From positions 1,188,957 to 1,236,757 of the forward strand of contig NZ_MPOH02000011.1 of assembly GCF_001896135.2 (NCBI RefSeq): DNA of 47,801 nucleotides. The letters run 5' to 3'. Both the position numbers and the translations under genes were made by a program. How positions within the stretch are numbered: position 1 is the stretch's first letter; every line of letters starts with the position of its first letter. The notes under the pieces were generated by a model. It was given only the letters and a program-made list of their open reading frames with translations. It had not been told where the DNA came from and searched no databases. Below, piece after piece: positions 34,083 to 41,498 of the stretch. The stretch comes from Streptomyces phaeoluteigriseus (GTDB taxonomy: Bacteria; Actinomycetota; Actinomycetes; Streptomycetales; Streptomycetaceae).

Positions 34083-34759
34083 GCGTTGACCAGCTTCTTG
34101 AGGATCGAGGTGAAGAAGGGGAGGCCGTCGGTGCGGCCGGAGCCGATGAGCGGCTCGACGGCGTGCTCCGGGTGCGGCATGAGGCCTACGACGTTCCCGG
34201 CCTCGTTGCTGATGCCGGCGATGTCACGGAGCGAACCGTTGGGGTTCAGGTCCAGGTAGCGGAAGGCGACCCGGCCCTCGGCCTCGAGCTTGTCGAGGGT
34301 GTACTCGTCGGCGACGTAGCGGCCGTCCATGTTCTTCAGCGGGATGTGGATCTCCTGGCCGGCCGAGTAGTCGGTCGTCCAGGCGGTGTCCGCGTTCTCC
34401 ACCCGCAGTTTCTGGTCGCGGCAGATGAAGTGGAGGTGGTCGTTGCCGAGCATCGCGCCCGGGAGGAGGTGGGCTTCGGTGAGGATCTGGAAGCCGTTGC
34501 AGATGCCGAGGACCGGCAGTCCGGCCTTCGCCTGCTCGATGAGGGGCTCCATCACCGGCGAGAAGCGCGCGATGGCACCGGCGCGCAGATAGTCGCCGTA
34601 GGAGAAACCACCGCACAGCACCACGGCGTCGACCTGGTGGAGGTCCTTGTCCTTGTGCCAGAGAGCGACGGGCTCGGCGCCCGCGAGTCGGATCGCGCGC
34701 TGGGTGTCCCGGTCGTCCAGGCTGCCCGGGAAAGTGACGACGCCAATACGAGCGGTCAC
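34079..34759 (-). CDS. purQ: Phosphoribosylformylglycinamidine synthase subunit PurQ (glutaminase)
   Basis: 226 residues of the class I glutamine amidotransferase fold. It releases ammonia from glutamine and channels it to PurL. RIGVVTFPGSLDD opens it; GGFSYGDYLRAGAIA is the oxyanion part; VLGICNGFQIL carries the nucleophile Cys; HPEHAVEP near the end carries the catalytic His and Glu. The start overlaps the purS stop and the stop overlaps the purL start, both by four bases. Confidence 0.97.
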   Translation of the reverse strand: MTARIGVVTFPGSLDDRDTQRAIRLAGAEPVALWHKDKDLHQVDAVVLCGGFSYGDYLRAGAIARFSPVMEPLIEQAKAGLPVLGICNGFQILTEAHLLPGAMLGNDHLHFICRDQKLRVENADTAWTTDYSAGQEIHIPLKNMDGRYVADEYTLDKLEAEGRVAFRYLDLNPNGSLRDIAGISNEAGNVVGLMPHPEHAVEPLIGSGRTDGLPFFTSILKKLVNA

Positions 34760-35019
34760 TTCACGGCCTCCGCGACTTCCTCCACCTTGACGGTGAAGTC
34801 CTCGATCACGGTGTTGGCGAGGAAGGATTCCGCAAGATCGTGGATGCGGGCGAGCGCGGCCTCGTCGACCGGGCCGTCAACTTCCAGTTCGAATCGCTTT
34901 CCCTGACGTACGTCCGAGATGCCTTCGAAACCCAGCCGCGGCAGTGCGCGCTGCACCGCCTGGCCCTGGGGGTCGAGGATCTCCGGCTTGAGCATGACGT
35001 CGACTACGACGCGTGCCAC
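34756..35019 (-). CDS. purS: Phosphoribosylformylglycinamidine synthase subunit PurS
   Basis: 87 residues. It is the small dimer that bridges PurQ and PurL. The sequence VVVDVMLKPEILDPQGQAVQ and RQGKRFELEVDG is diagnostic. The GTG at 35019 is chosen because GGGAG lies five bases ahead; the GTG at 35025 is inside that spacing. First gene of the FGAM synthase operon. Confidence 0.94.
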   Translation of the reverse strand: MARVVVDVMLKPEILDPQGQAVQRALPRLGFEGISDVRQGKRFELEVDGPVDEAALARIHDLAESFLANTVIEDFTVKVEEVAEAVK

Positions 35020-35438
35020 TGGCACTCCCGGTGTTGTGGTGCTGAGCAGGTTCCTGCGTGTGTCTTCAGACTACCCGTACAAAATTTCTACGCGGGTAGA
35101 GTTGTAGGAAACTACGTGAGCGTGATCACGATCGGGTACCGGATCGGGTGACGGAGCAGGCAGTTCACGAAAAATTACGGGAAAGATCCGTGATGCGTCC
35201 CGGCTGCCTATTGCGCCCGCCCGTCTCCCACCCCCACCCTCAATCGAAGTCGCTCACGCTCCCTCGTGATTCCTGAGACACGCTGAGAGATTTAGTCGGG
35301 CTTCACATTCGATTGCCGGGCACTGTACAAATGAAATGGCATTAGCCGATACTTTGCCCCATAACTAGCGGACAGTCGACATCTCCGTGGCGTCTTGGCA
35401 CGTCATCGCAGAGCTGTCGCACGAAGGGACCGATATTC
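35020..35438. other. Divergent control region between purS and lsrL
   Basis: No gene. The purS side holds nested inverted repeats: CTACCCG (35071-35077) with CGGGTAG (35093-35099) across 15 bases, TCTAC-GCGG-GTAGA (35087-35100), and GTAG-GAAA-CTAC (35104-35115). The lsrL side (about 35280-35370) is A/T-rich compared with the genome (for example GTACAAATGAAATGGCATTA), which fits binding by Lsr2-type proteins and possible autoregulation. Confidence 0.5.
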
Positions 35439-35756
35439 GTGGCGCAGAAGGTCGTGGTCACTCTCTTTGACGACATCGACGGCTCGGAAGCGGCGGAGAC
35501 GATCGCCTTCGGACTCGACGGCAGGTCGTACGAGATCGACCTGAATGAAGCCAATGCCAGGAAACTCCGTAAGGCGCTCGCGCCCTACGTGGACGCCGGC
35601 CGCAAGCGGTCGAGGTCCGGCAAGGCGTACAAGCAGACGGAGGTCGCCCCCGACCCGGCGGCGGTCCGGGCCTGGGCCCAGGCCAACAAGCTGGACGTGC
35701 CGGCGCGCGGACGCATTCCCAAGAAGGTGTACGAGGCGTTCGCCGAGGCGCAGTGA
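35439..35756 (+). CDS. lsrL: Lsr2-like nucleoid-associated protein
   Basis: 105 residues. Residues 1-60 are the Lsr2 dimer domain (MAQKVVVTLFDDIDGSEAAE, then TIAFGLDGRSYEIDL). Residues 75-105 are the DNA-binding end with the AT-hook-like RGR in VPARGRIPKKVYEAF. It coats A/T-rich DNA and silences foreign or cryptic genes. Streptomyces has two paralogues; from its place beside purS I take this for the second one, known as LsrL. GTG at 35439 has AAGGGA nine bases upstream. Its A/T-rich upstream region suggests self-control. Confidence 0.92.
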   Translation: MAQKVVVTLFDDIDGSEAAETIAFGLDGRSYEIDLNEANARKLRKALAPYVDAGRKRSRSGKAYKQTEVAPDPAAVRAWAQANKLDVPARGRIPKKVYEAFAEAQ

Positions 35757-36089
35757 ACCCGCGGGGGCGCCCTTGCCTGTCGGTCCGGTCCGGGCTGACG
35801 GTCCGGGCTGACGGATCGGGGTGGCCTGGCGGATCGGGGTGGCGGCCTGGCGGTTCGATCCGGTCGTGAGCGTTCGTCCGGTCGTGAGCGCGGGTCCGGT
35901 CCCGAGCGCGGGTCCGGTCCCGAGCGCGGGTCCGGTCGCGAACACCGGCCGGTACGGGCTCCGCGTGGTGCCCCGGGGTCCGTCAGCGGGCCCCGGGGGC
36001 AACCGACTTGCGCTACCCCCCACATGGTCGGCTAATGTCTGGAGCACGCCAGCGGGGCGGGGCCGAAAAGCCCAGCTCACAGAGGTCGT
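35757..36089. other. Repeat-containing spacer after lsrL
   Basis: No gene is seen. It has short direct repeats (GTCCGGGCTGACG twice at 35785-35812; a 'TGGCGGATCGG' type repeat around 35825-35855) and the 18-bp array listed separately. It ends at the start of tRNA-Gly(UCC). Confidence 0.5.
35876..35946. repeat. 18-bp tandem repeat, about 4 units
   Basis: GGTCCGGTCCCGAGCGCG occurs at 35893-35910 and 35911-35928, with diverged copies before (35876-35892) and after (35929-35946). Confidence 0.8.
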
Positions 36090-36161
36090 GCGGGTGTAGT
36101 TCAGTAGTAGAACATCCCCCTTCCAGGGGGAAGGCGCAGTGTGCAATTCCTGTCACCCGCT
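36090..36161 (+). tRNA. tRNA-Gly (UCC), atypical T-arm and D-loop
   Basis: 72 bases. The acceptor stem GCGGGTG/CACCCGC and the anticodon stem TCCCC/GGGGA are perfect, and the anticodon loop is CTTCCAG (UCC). The D-loop is AGTAGTA, so position 18 is A where nearly all tRNAs have G. The T-loop reads G53-TGCAATT-C61, so position 55 is G where U (pseudouridine) is expected, while U54, C56 and A58 are kept. The T-stem pairs well only if one extra T before GTGC is bulged out or removed. CCA is not encoded. It may be a decoding tRNA, a cell-wall tRNA, or partly a base-call error. Confidence 0.85.
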
Positions 36162-36241
36162 CTGCATCGCCGTCCCGATCACACGTGTGGATCAGGTAGG
36201 CTGGTGCCCGCGCCGACCGGTGAAAGCCAGTCGGATGCAAT

Positions 36242-36314
36242 GCGGACGTAGCTCAGTTGGTAGAGCGCAACCTTGCCAAGGTTGAGGTCGCGAGTTCGAG
36301 CCTCGTCGTCCGCT
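36242..36314 (+). tRNA. tRNA-Gly (GCC), copy 1
   Basis: 73 bases. GCGGACG pairs with CGTCCGC; anticodon loop TTGCCAA (GCC); canonical D- and T-loops (AGTTGGTAGA, GAGTTCGAGCCTC). CCA is encoded at 36315-36317. Identical to the copy at 40322. Confidence 0.96.
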
Positions 36315-36320
36315 CCACTT

Positions 36321-36351
36321 CGAAGGCCCCGGTCACCGACCGGGGCCTTCG
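36321..36351 (+). terminator. 14-bp hairpin after tRNA-Gly
   Basis: CGAAGGCCCCGGTC, loop ACC, then its exact complement, starting 4 bases past the encoded CCA. Confidence 0.85.
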
Positions 36352-36404
36352 GCGTATGCCCCTTTCCCGCTTCCCCGGCCTGCCTTCTCTCTCCGTTCTG
36401 ACAT

Positions 36405-36426
36405 TTGTCATACGGAGCGATGACAA
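36405..36426 (+). promoter_or_regulatory. Inverted-repeat operator before the ABC/two-component operon
   Basis: TTGTCAT-N8-ATGACAA is a perfect inverted repeat with 7-bp arms, 42 bp upstream of the ABC ATPase start. A NarL-type regulator is encoded as the last gene of the same operon, so it is the likely ligand (autoregulation). The first gene's start lies behind a GGGGG site. Confidence 0.7.
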
Positions 36427-36468
36427 CGCGCACTGCCGTCGGTGGCCCGCGGCCGGGACGCTGGGGGC

Positions 36469-37425
36469 ATGGAAGCCAGGGACACGAATGAACACGTGAT
36501 CGAGGTCACCGACCTCCGGCGTGTGTACGGGGGCGGGTTCGAGGCGGTCCGCGGGATCTCCTTCCACGTCGGACGCGGGGAGGTCTTCGCGCTGCTCGGC
36601 ACCAACGGCGCCGGCAAGACCTCCACGGTCGAACTGCTCGAGGGACTCGAGCGGCCCGACGGCGGACGGGTGCGGATCCTCGGCCACGATCCGTACACCG
36701 AGCGGGCCGCCGTACGCCCGCGGACCGGCGTGATGCTCCAGGAGGGCGGCTTCCCGTCCGAGCTGAGCGTCGCCGAGACCGCGCGGATGTGGGCGGGCTG
36801 TGTCAGCGGGGCCCGGCCGGTCGCGGAGGCGCTGGCGCTGGTCGGGCTCGCCGGGAAGGCCGGCGTGCGGGTCAAGCAGTTGTCCGGGGGTGAGCGGCGG
36901 CGGCTCGATCTGGCGCTCGCGCTGCTCGGGGAGCCGGAGGTGCTGTTCCTCGACGAGCCGACCACCGGGCTGGACGCCGAGGGCCGGCGCGACACCTGGG
37001 ACCTGGTGCGCGCCCTGCGGGACGCCGGGACGACGGTGCTGCTGACCACGCACTACCTGGAAGAGGCGGAGGGCCTCGCCGACCGGCTGGCCATCCTGCA
37101 CAAGGGCCGGATCGCGGTCTCCGGGACCCCCGCCGAGGTGACGGCCGAGCAGCCGTCCCGGATCTCCTTCCGGCTGCCCGACGGGTACTTCGTGGGCGAC
37201 CTGCCGCCGCTGGACGCGCTCGGCGTGTGCGACCACGAGATCGACGGCCGTCAGGTGCGGCTGCGGACCCGGGAGTTGCAGCGGACGGCCACCGCGCTGC
37301 TGGTGTGGGCCGAGTCGGCCGGGGTGGAACTGCGGGGGCTCGACCTGCGGTCGGCCTCGCTGGAGGAGGCGTTCCTGGGCATCGCCCGGGAGGCCTCGGA
37401 GAAGAACGAGGGGGTCGCGGCATGA
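36469..37425 (+). CDS. ABC transporter ATP-binding protein (ABC-2/drug exporter type)
   Basis: 318 residues. It has Walker A GTNGAGKTS, Q-loop VMLQEGGF, the signature LSGGERRR, Walker B EVLFLDEPTTGLD and the H-loop TTHYLEE. The last 90 residues are the regulatory tail of the CcmA/DrrA-type exporters. It powers the permease encoded next, probably pumping out a membrane-active compound. The ATG at 36469 is chosen over the frame opening at 36442. The stop overlaps the permease start (ATGA at 37422-37425). Confidence 0.93.
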   Translation: MEARDTNEHVIEVTDLRRVYGGGFEAVRGISFHVGRGEVFALLGTNGAGKTSTVELLEGLERPDGGRVRILGHDPYTERAAVRPRTGVMLQEGGFPSELSVAETARMWAGCVSGARPVAEALALVGLAGKAGVRVKQLSGGERRRLDLALALLGEPEVLFLDEPTTGLDAEGRRDTWDLVRALRDAGTTVLLTTHYLEEAEGLADRLAILHKGRIAVSGTPAEVTAEQPSRISFRLPDGYFVGDLPPLDALGVCDHEIDGRQVRLRTRELQRTATALLVWAESAGVELRGLDLRSASLEEAFLGIAREASEKNEGVAA

Positions 37426-38237
37426 GCGGCGGTACGGTCACCAGGTCTCCGGAGGGCTCGGTCAGGGGTGCGGTGACCACTCCCATGAGCCGGATGTCCG
37501 CCCTCGCCCGCGCCGAACTCACGCTGCTCGGGCGCAGCAAGGCCACCATCATCGCGGCCGTTCTGGTGCCCCTGGGGCTGCCGTTCAGCCTGCGGCCCGT
37601 GGTGGACGACATGAACGTCGAGGACTCCGGGCTCAGCGTCGGGCTGGTGCTGCTGCCCGCCGCGATCGGGTTCTCACTGCTGTTCGGGGTGTACTCGGCG
37701 CTCACCGGCATCTACACCGCCCGGCGCGAGGAACTCGTGCTGAAGCGGCTGCGCACCGGCGAACTGCGGGACACCGAGGTCGTCGCCGGGTCCGCGCTGC
37801 CGGTGTTCGCCATGGGGCTGGTGCAGTGCCTGGTGCTGGCGGTGGGCTGTACGGCCTTCCTCGACGTGCCCGCCCCCGAGGCGCCCCACCTCGCCGTACT
37901 GGGAGTGCTGTTGGGCCTCGTGATGTGCTCGGCGCTGGGAGCGGTCACCGCGAGTGTGACGCGGACCGTGGAGAGCGCGCAGGTGACGACCATGCCGTTC
38001 GTGCTGGTGTCGATGGTCGCCTCCGGGGTGGCCGTCCCGCTGGAGCTGATGCCCGACCGGGTCGCCTCCGGCCTCGAACTGCTGCCGCTGAGCCCGGTCA
38101 TCACCCTGGTTCGCGGCGGGTGGAGCGGCGACCTCTCGGCGTACGAGGCCCTGGGTGCGCTGGCGACCGCGCTGGCCTGGACCGTGCTCGCGGTGTTTGC
38201 TGTACGGCGGTGGTTCCGGTGGGAGCCGCGGCGCTGA
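37422..38237 (+). CDS. ABC-2 family transporter permease
   Basis: 271 residues with six likely membrane helices (for example ATIIAAVLVPLGLPF, GLVLLPAAIGFSLLFGVYSA, APVFAMGLVQCLVLAVG-like, LAVLGVLLGLVMCSALGAVT, TMPFVLVSMVASGVAVPLEL). YTARREELVLKRLRTGEL is the conserved cytoplasmic loop that touches the ATPase. It forms the exporter with the ATPase upstream; start and upstream stop overlap. The substrate cannot be read from sequence. Confidence 0.92.
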   Translation: MSGGTVTRSPEGSVRGAVTTPMSRMSALARAELTLLGRSKATIIAAVLVPLGLPFSLRPVVDDMNVEDSGLSVGLVLLPAAIGFSLLFGVYSALTGIYTARREELVLKRLRTGELRDTEVVAGSALPVFAMGLVQCLVLAVGCTAFLDVPAPEAPHLAVLGVLLGLVMCSALGAVTASVTRTVESAQVTTMPFVLVSMVASGVAVPLELMPDRVASGLELLPLSPVITLVRGGWSGDLSAYEALGALATALAWTVLAVFAVRRWFRWEPRR

Positions 38238-38266
38238 CGGAGCCGGGCGACGGGGGAGAGACACGG

Positions 38267-39687
38267 ATGCGCGGGGCGGTACGGGAAGAGGCGGGTCCGC
38301 GCGGGCGGCGCGACACCGACTTTCGCGCGGAACTGCGGGGGGCGGGTGGCTGGTGGCGGCGGAAGAGTTCGACGGCGAAGGTCGAGACCTACACGCGGTG
38401 GTCGTTCCACTTCTTCGCCCTGGCCGAGTTCGCGTCGGTGGGGGTGCCGTTCGGCAGCGGGGTGTGGCAGGGGCCGGTGCTGTGGCTGCCGCTGATCATG
38501 GCCGCGCACTGCGCGCTGTCCGCGGTGACGGCCTCGCGGGCGCTGGACTGGACGCGTGGCAGGCGGCCCCGGCCGGTGCGGCTCATGGTGGCGTTCGCCC
38601 TCCTCACCGCTGCCGTCGCGGCCGTCGCGCTGTGGACCGCGGAACACGGTCCGGGTGGCGAGGAGGTCGACACCGCCGCGGGCGGGGTCTTCGGCGTCGC
38701 CCTGATCTTCGCCGCGTGCGTCACCACGCTCGGTGTCCGCGGCTGGCGGCAGGCGCTCGCCGTCGTCGCCGGTTACGCCGCGGCCGCCGGCGCCCTGGCG
38801 CTGCTCCTCGGCGCGCCCGCCCCGGCCGTCCTGGTCTCGGTGGCGGCGGTGCTGCTCGGCGGCGGGTTCATGGCCACCACCTCGGTGTTCTCGGTCTGGC
38901 TGCTCGACACCGTCTACCGGCTCGACGAGGCCCGCGAGACCCGGGCCCGGCTCGCCGTCGCCGAGGAGCGGCTGCGGTTCGGCCGGGACCTGCACGACGT
39001 GATGGGCCGGAACCTGGCGGTGATCGCCCTCAAGAGCGAGCTGGCCGTGCAACTCGCCCGCCGGGGGCGCCCCGAGGCGGTCGAGCAGATGATCGAGGTC
39101 CAGCGGATCGCGCGGGAGTCCCAGCGGGAGGTACGCGATGTCGTACGCGGTTACCGGGAGGCCGACCTGGGGGTCGAACTCCTCGGCGCCCAAGGGGTGT
39201 TGACGGCTGCCGGGATCGAGTGCGAGGTGCGTGGAGAGGTCGCGGGCTGCCCGCCGAGGTGCAGTCGGCGCTCGGCTGGGTGGTGCGGGAGACGACCACG
39301 AACGTGCTGCGGCACGGGAACGCGGGGCGGTGTGCGGTGCAGGTGCGGGCGACGGGTGGAAAGGTCGTGCTGACGGTGGAGAACGACGGGGCGGACGGCG
39401 AGGGGGCGGACGGCGAGGGGTCCAGGGCCGTGGCCGGCGCGGACGGCGGCGGATCGGGCGGCCTCGGATCGGCCGGTCCTGGGCTGACCGGTCCTGGGCT
39501 GACCGGTCCTGGGTCGGTCGGTGGCGGGCCGGTCGGTGGCGGGTCCGGGCTGGCCGGGCTGGCGGAGCGGCTGGGGAAGGTGGGCGGAACGCTGGAGGCG
39601 GGGATCGCCGGGGCCGGTGTCTTCCGGGTGGTGGCTGAGGTGCCGCTGGTCGTGGAGGACTCCGTGGCGAGCGAGGTCCTCTCATGA
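38267..39687 (+). CDS. Sensor histidine kinase, DesK/NarL-partner type (frameshifted here)
   Basis: About 473 residues. Five or six N-terminal membrane helices (residues 45-230) form the sensor. Then EERLRFGRDLHDVMGRNLAV has the HisKA_3 phospho-His. The ATPase domain shows TTNVLRHGN (N box), VENDG (G1) and GSGLAGLAERL (G2). Between G1 and G2 is an unusual 45-residue Gly-rich insertion with repeated LTGPG. One base is missing near 39246 (GGCTG where GGCCTG is expected), between EVAG and LPAEVQSALGW. The ATG at 38267 follows GGGGGAG. The stop overlaps the regulator start. With the ABC genes it probably senses membrane stress or the exported drug. Confidence 0.88.
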
Positions 39688-40298
39688 GCGGCGTGGTGCG
39701 GGTGCTGCTCGCCGACGACGAGCACCTGATCCGGGGTGCGCTGACCGCGCTGCTCTCCCTGGAGGACGATCTGGTGATCGTCGCCGAGGCCGCCACCGGA
39801 CCCGAGGCCCTGGCGATGGCGCTGGCGCACCGGCCGGACGTGGCCGTCCTGGATCTGCAGATGCCGGGCGCCGACGGTGTGAAGGTGGCCACATCGCTGC
39901 GCACCGAACTGCCCGGCTGCCAAGCCCTGATCGTCACCAGCCACGGGCGCCCCGGGCACTTGAAACGGGCGCTTGCGGCGGGTGTGCGCGGGTTCGTCCC
40001 GAAGACGGTGAGCGCACAGCGGCTCGCGGAGATCATCCGGACCGTGCACGCCGGAAACCGTTACGTCGACCCGGAGTTGGCCGCCGACGCGATCGCCGCC
40101 GGGGACTCCCCGCTGACCTCGCGCGAGGCGGAGGTGCTCGAACTCGCCGCCGACGGGGCGCCCGTCACGGAGATCGCGGAGCGGGCCGCGCTGTCGCCGG
40201 GGACCGTGCGCAACTATCTCTCCTCGGCCGTCTCCAAGCTGGGGGCCGAGAACCGTCACGCGGCGGTACGTCTCGCACGTGAGCGGGGTTGGGTATAG
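39684..40298 (+). CDS. Response regulator, NarL/LuxR type
   Basis: 204 residues. The receiver has LLADDEHLIR (acid pocket), VAVLDLQMPGADG with the phospho-Asp, and TSHGRPGHLKRALAAG and FVPK with the conserved Ser/Thr and Lys. The DNA-binding end shows the LuxR HTH: LTSREAEVLELAADGAPVTE, then LSPGTVRNYLSSAVSKLGAEN. Partner of the kinase upstream (ATGA overlap); probably binds the repeat at 36405-36426. The tRNA-Gly copy follows only 23 bp on. Confidence 0.95.
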   Translation: MSGVVRVLLADDEHLIRGALTALLSLEDDLVIVAEAATGPEALAMALAHRPDVAVLDLQMPGADGVKVATSLRTELPGCQALIVTSHGRPGHLKRALAAGVRGFVPKTVSAQRLAEIIRTVHAGNRYVDPELAADAIAAGDSPLTSREAEVLELAADGAPVTEIAERAALSPGTVRNYLSSAVSKLGAENRHAAVRLARERGWV

Positions 40299-40321
40299 TT
40301 GCTCTCGCGCCACGGCGCACT

Positions 40322-40394
40322 GCGGACGTAGCTCAGTTGGTAGAGCGCAACCTTGCCAAGGTTGAGGTCGCGAGTTCGAGCCTCGTCGTCCGCT
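40322..40394 (+). tRNA. tRNA-Gly (GCC), copy 2
   Basis: Identical over 73 bases to 36242-36314; it differs in that CCA is not encoded. Located 23 bp after the response regulator stop, so read-through from that operon could help express it. Confidence 0.96.
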
Positions 40395-40402
40395 CTGGAA
40401 AC

Positions 40403-40433
40403 AAGCCCCCCGGTCTCGGCCGGGGGGCTTTTC
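40403..40433. terminator. Bidirectional hairpin between tRNA-Gly and purC
   Basis: AAGCCCCCCGG pairs with CCGGGGGGCTT and is followed by TT on the plus strand; it also ends 10 bp past the purC stop on the minus strand. Confidence 0.88.
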
Positions 40434-40443
40434 CGTGTCCGTC

Positions 40444-41343
40444 CTACGACCAGCTCGTGCCCGTCAGTAGCTCGTAGGCCTCGATGTACTTGGCGCGGGT
40501 CGCGTCGACGACCTCCTGCGGCAGCTCCGGCGGCGGCTGCTCGCTCGCCCGGTCCCAGCCGGACGCCTGTGAGGTCAGCCAGTCCCGTACGAACTGCTTG
40601 TCGTACGAGGGCTGCGCGCGGCCCGGCTGCCAGGTGTCGGCCGGCCAGAAGCGGGAGGAGTCCGGGGTGAGGACCTCGTCGGCGATGACGAGCGTGTCGC
40701 CCTCGAAGCCGAACTCGAACTTCGTGTCGGCGAGGATGATGCCCCGGTCGCGGGCGATGTCCCGGGCCCGGCCGTAGACGGCGAGGGTCGCCTGGCGCAG
40801 CCGGGCGGCGGTGTCGGCGCCGACCTGGCGGGCGACCTCCTCGTAGGAGACGTTCTCGTCGTGGTCGCCGACCGCGGCCTTGGTGGCCGGGGTGAAGATC
40901 GGGGCCGGCAGCTCGGAGCCGTCGACCAGGCCTTCGGGGAGGGCGAGGCCGCAGACCGTGCGGGACTCCTTGTACTCGGCCAGGCCGGAGCCGGTGAGAT
41001 AGCCGCGGGCCACGCACTCGACGGGGACCATCTCCAGCGACTTGCAGACGAGGGTGCGGCCGGCCCAGTCGGCGGGGGCACCGGCGGGCAGCTCCGTGCT
41101 CAGGACGTGGTGCGGGACCAGGTCGGCGAGCTGGTCGAACCACCACAGGGAGAGCTGCGTCAGGACGCGGCCCTTGTCGGGGATCTCGGTGGGCAGGACC
41201 CAGTCGAAGGCGGAGATGCGGTCGCTGGCGACCATCACGAGGTCGCCGGCCTCGTTCTGGTACAGCTCGCGCACCTTGCCGGTGTGCAGATGCACCAGGC
41301 CCGGCACCTCCAGGGGCTCGGGCTTCTCTACGAATCCGGACAC
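40444..41343 (-). CDS. purC: SAICAR synthetase
   Basis: 299 residues. It joins aspartate to CAIR with ATP, giving SAICAR. Motifs: HTGKVRELY and MVASDRISAFDWVLPTEIPD at the start, the SAICAR signature VECVARGYLTGSG, and GIILADTKFEFGFEGD. GTG at 41343 follows GGGAGGAACC, a strong site. The protein is of the longer (about 300-residue) bacterial/yeast type. It lies apart from the other purine genes, with its own promoter region in the 155 bp to the next gene. Confidence 0.96.
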   Translation of the reverse strand: MSGFVEKPEPLEVPGLVHLHTGKVRELYQNEAGDLVMVASDRISAFDWVLPTEIPDKGRVLTQLSLWWFDQLADLVPHHVLSTELPAGAPADWAGRTLVCKSLEMVPVECVARGYLTGSGLAEYKESRTVCGLALPEGLVDGSELPAPIFTPATKAAVGDHDENVSYEEVARQVGADTAARLRQATLAVYGRARDIARDRGIILADTKFEFGFEGDTLVIADEVLTPDSSRFWPADTWQPGRAQPSYDKQFVRDWLTSQASGWDRASEQPPPELPQEVVDATRAKYIEAYELLTGTSWS

Positions 41344-41498
41344 GGTTCCTCCCCGTGGTCTGCATCAAAATGGGGGGCCCGCAGGGCTCGAATGGGTGCG
41401 GTGGGAGACGGGCGGGCCTGGTGGCTCGATTGTCCCGTACATCGGGATTGGCCGGGGACAGCGGGGTCGGGGCATGGCCGCGGCTGGGTCGGCGGGTG

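Noticed and set aside
31671..34259. Long open frame antisense to purL
   Set aside because: Mirror of conserved purL codons; no start site or family features.
36242..40394. Integrated mobile element between tRNA-Gly copies
   Set aside because: No integrase, excisionase or plasmid genes. The content is an ordinary operon and, as far as I recall, it is at this place in other Streptomyces.
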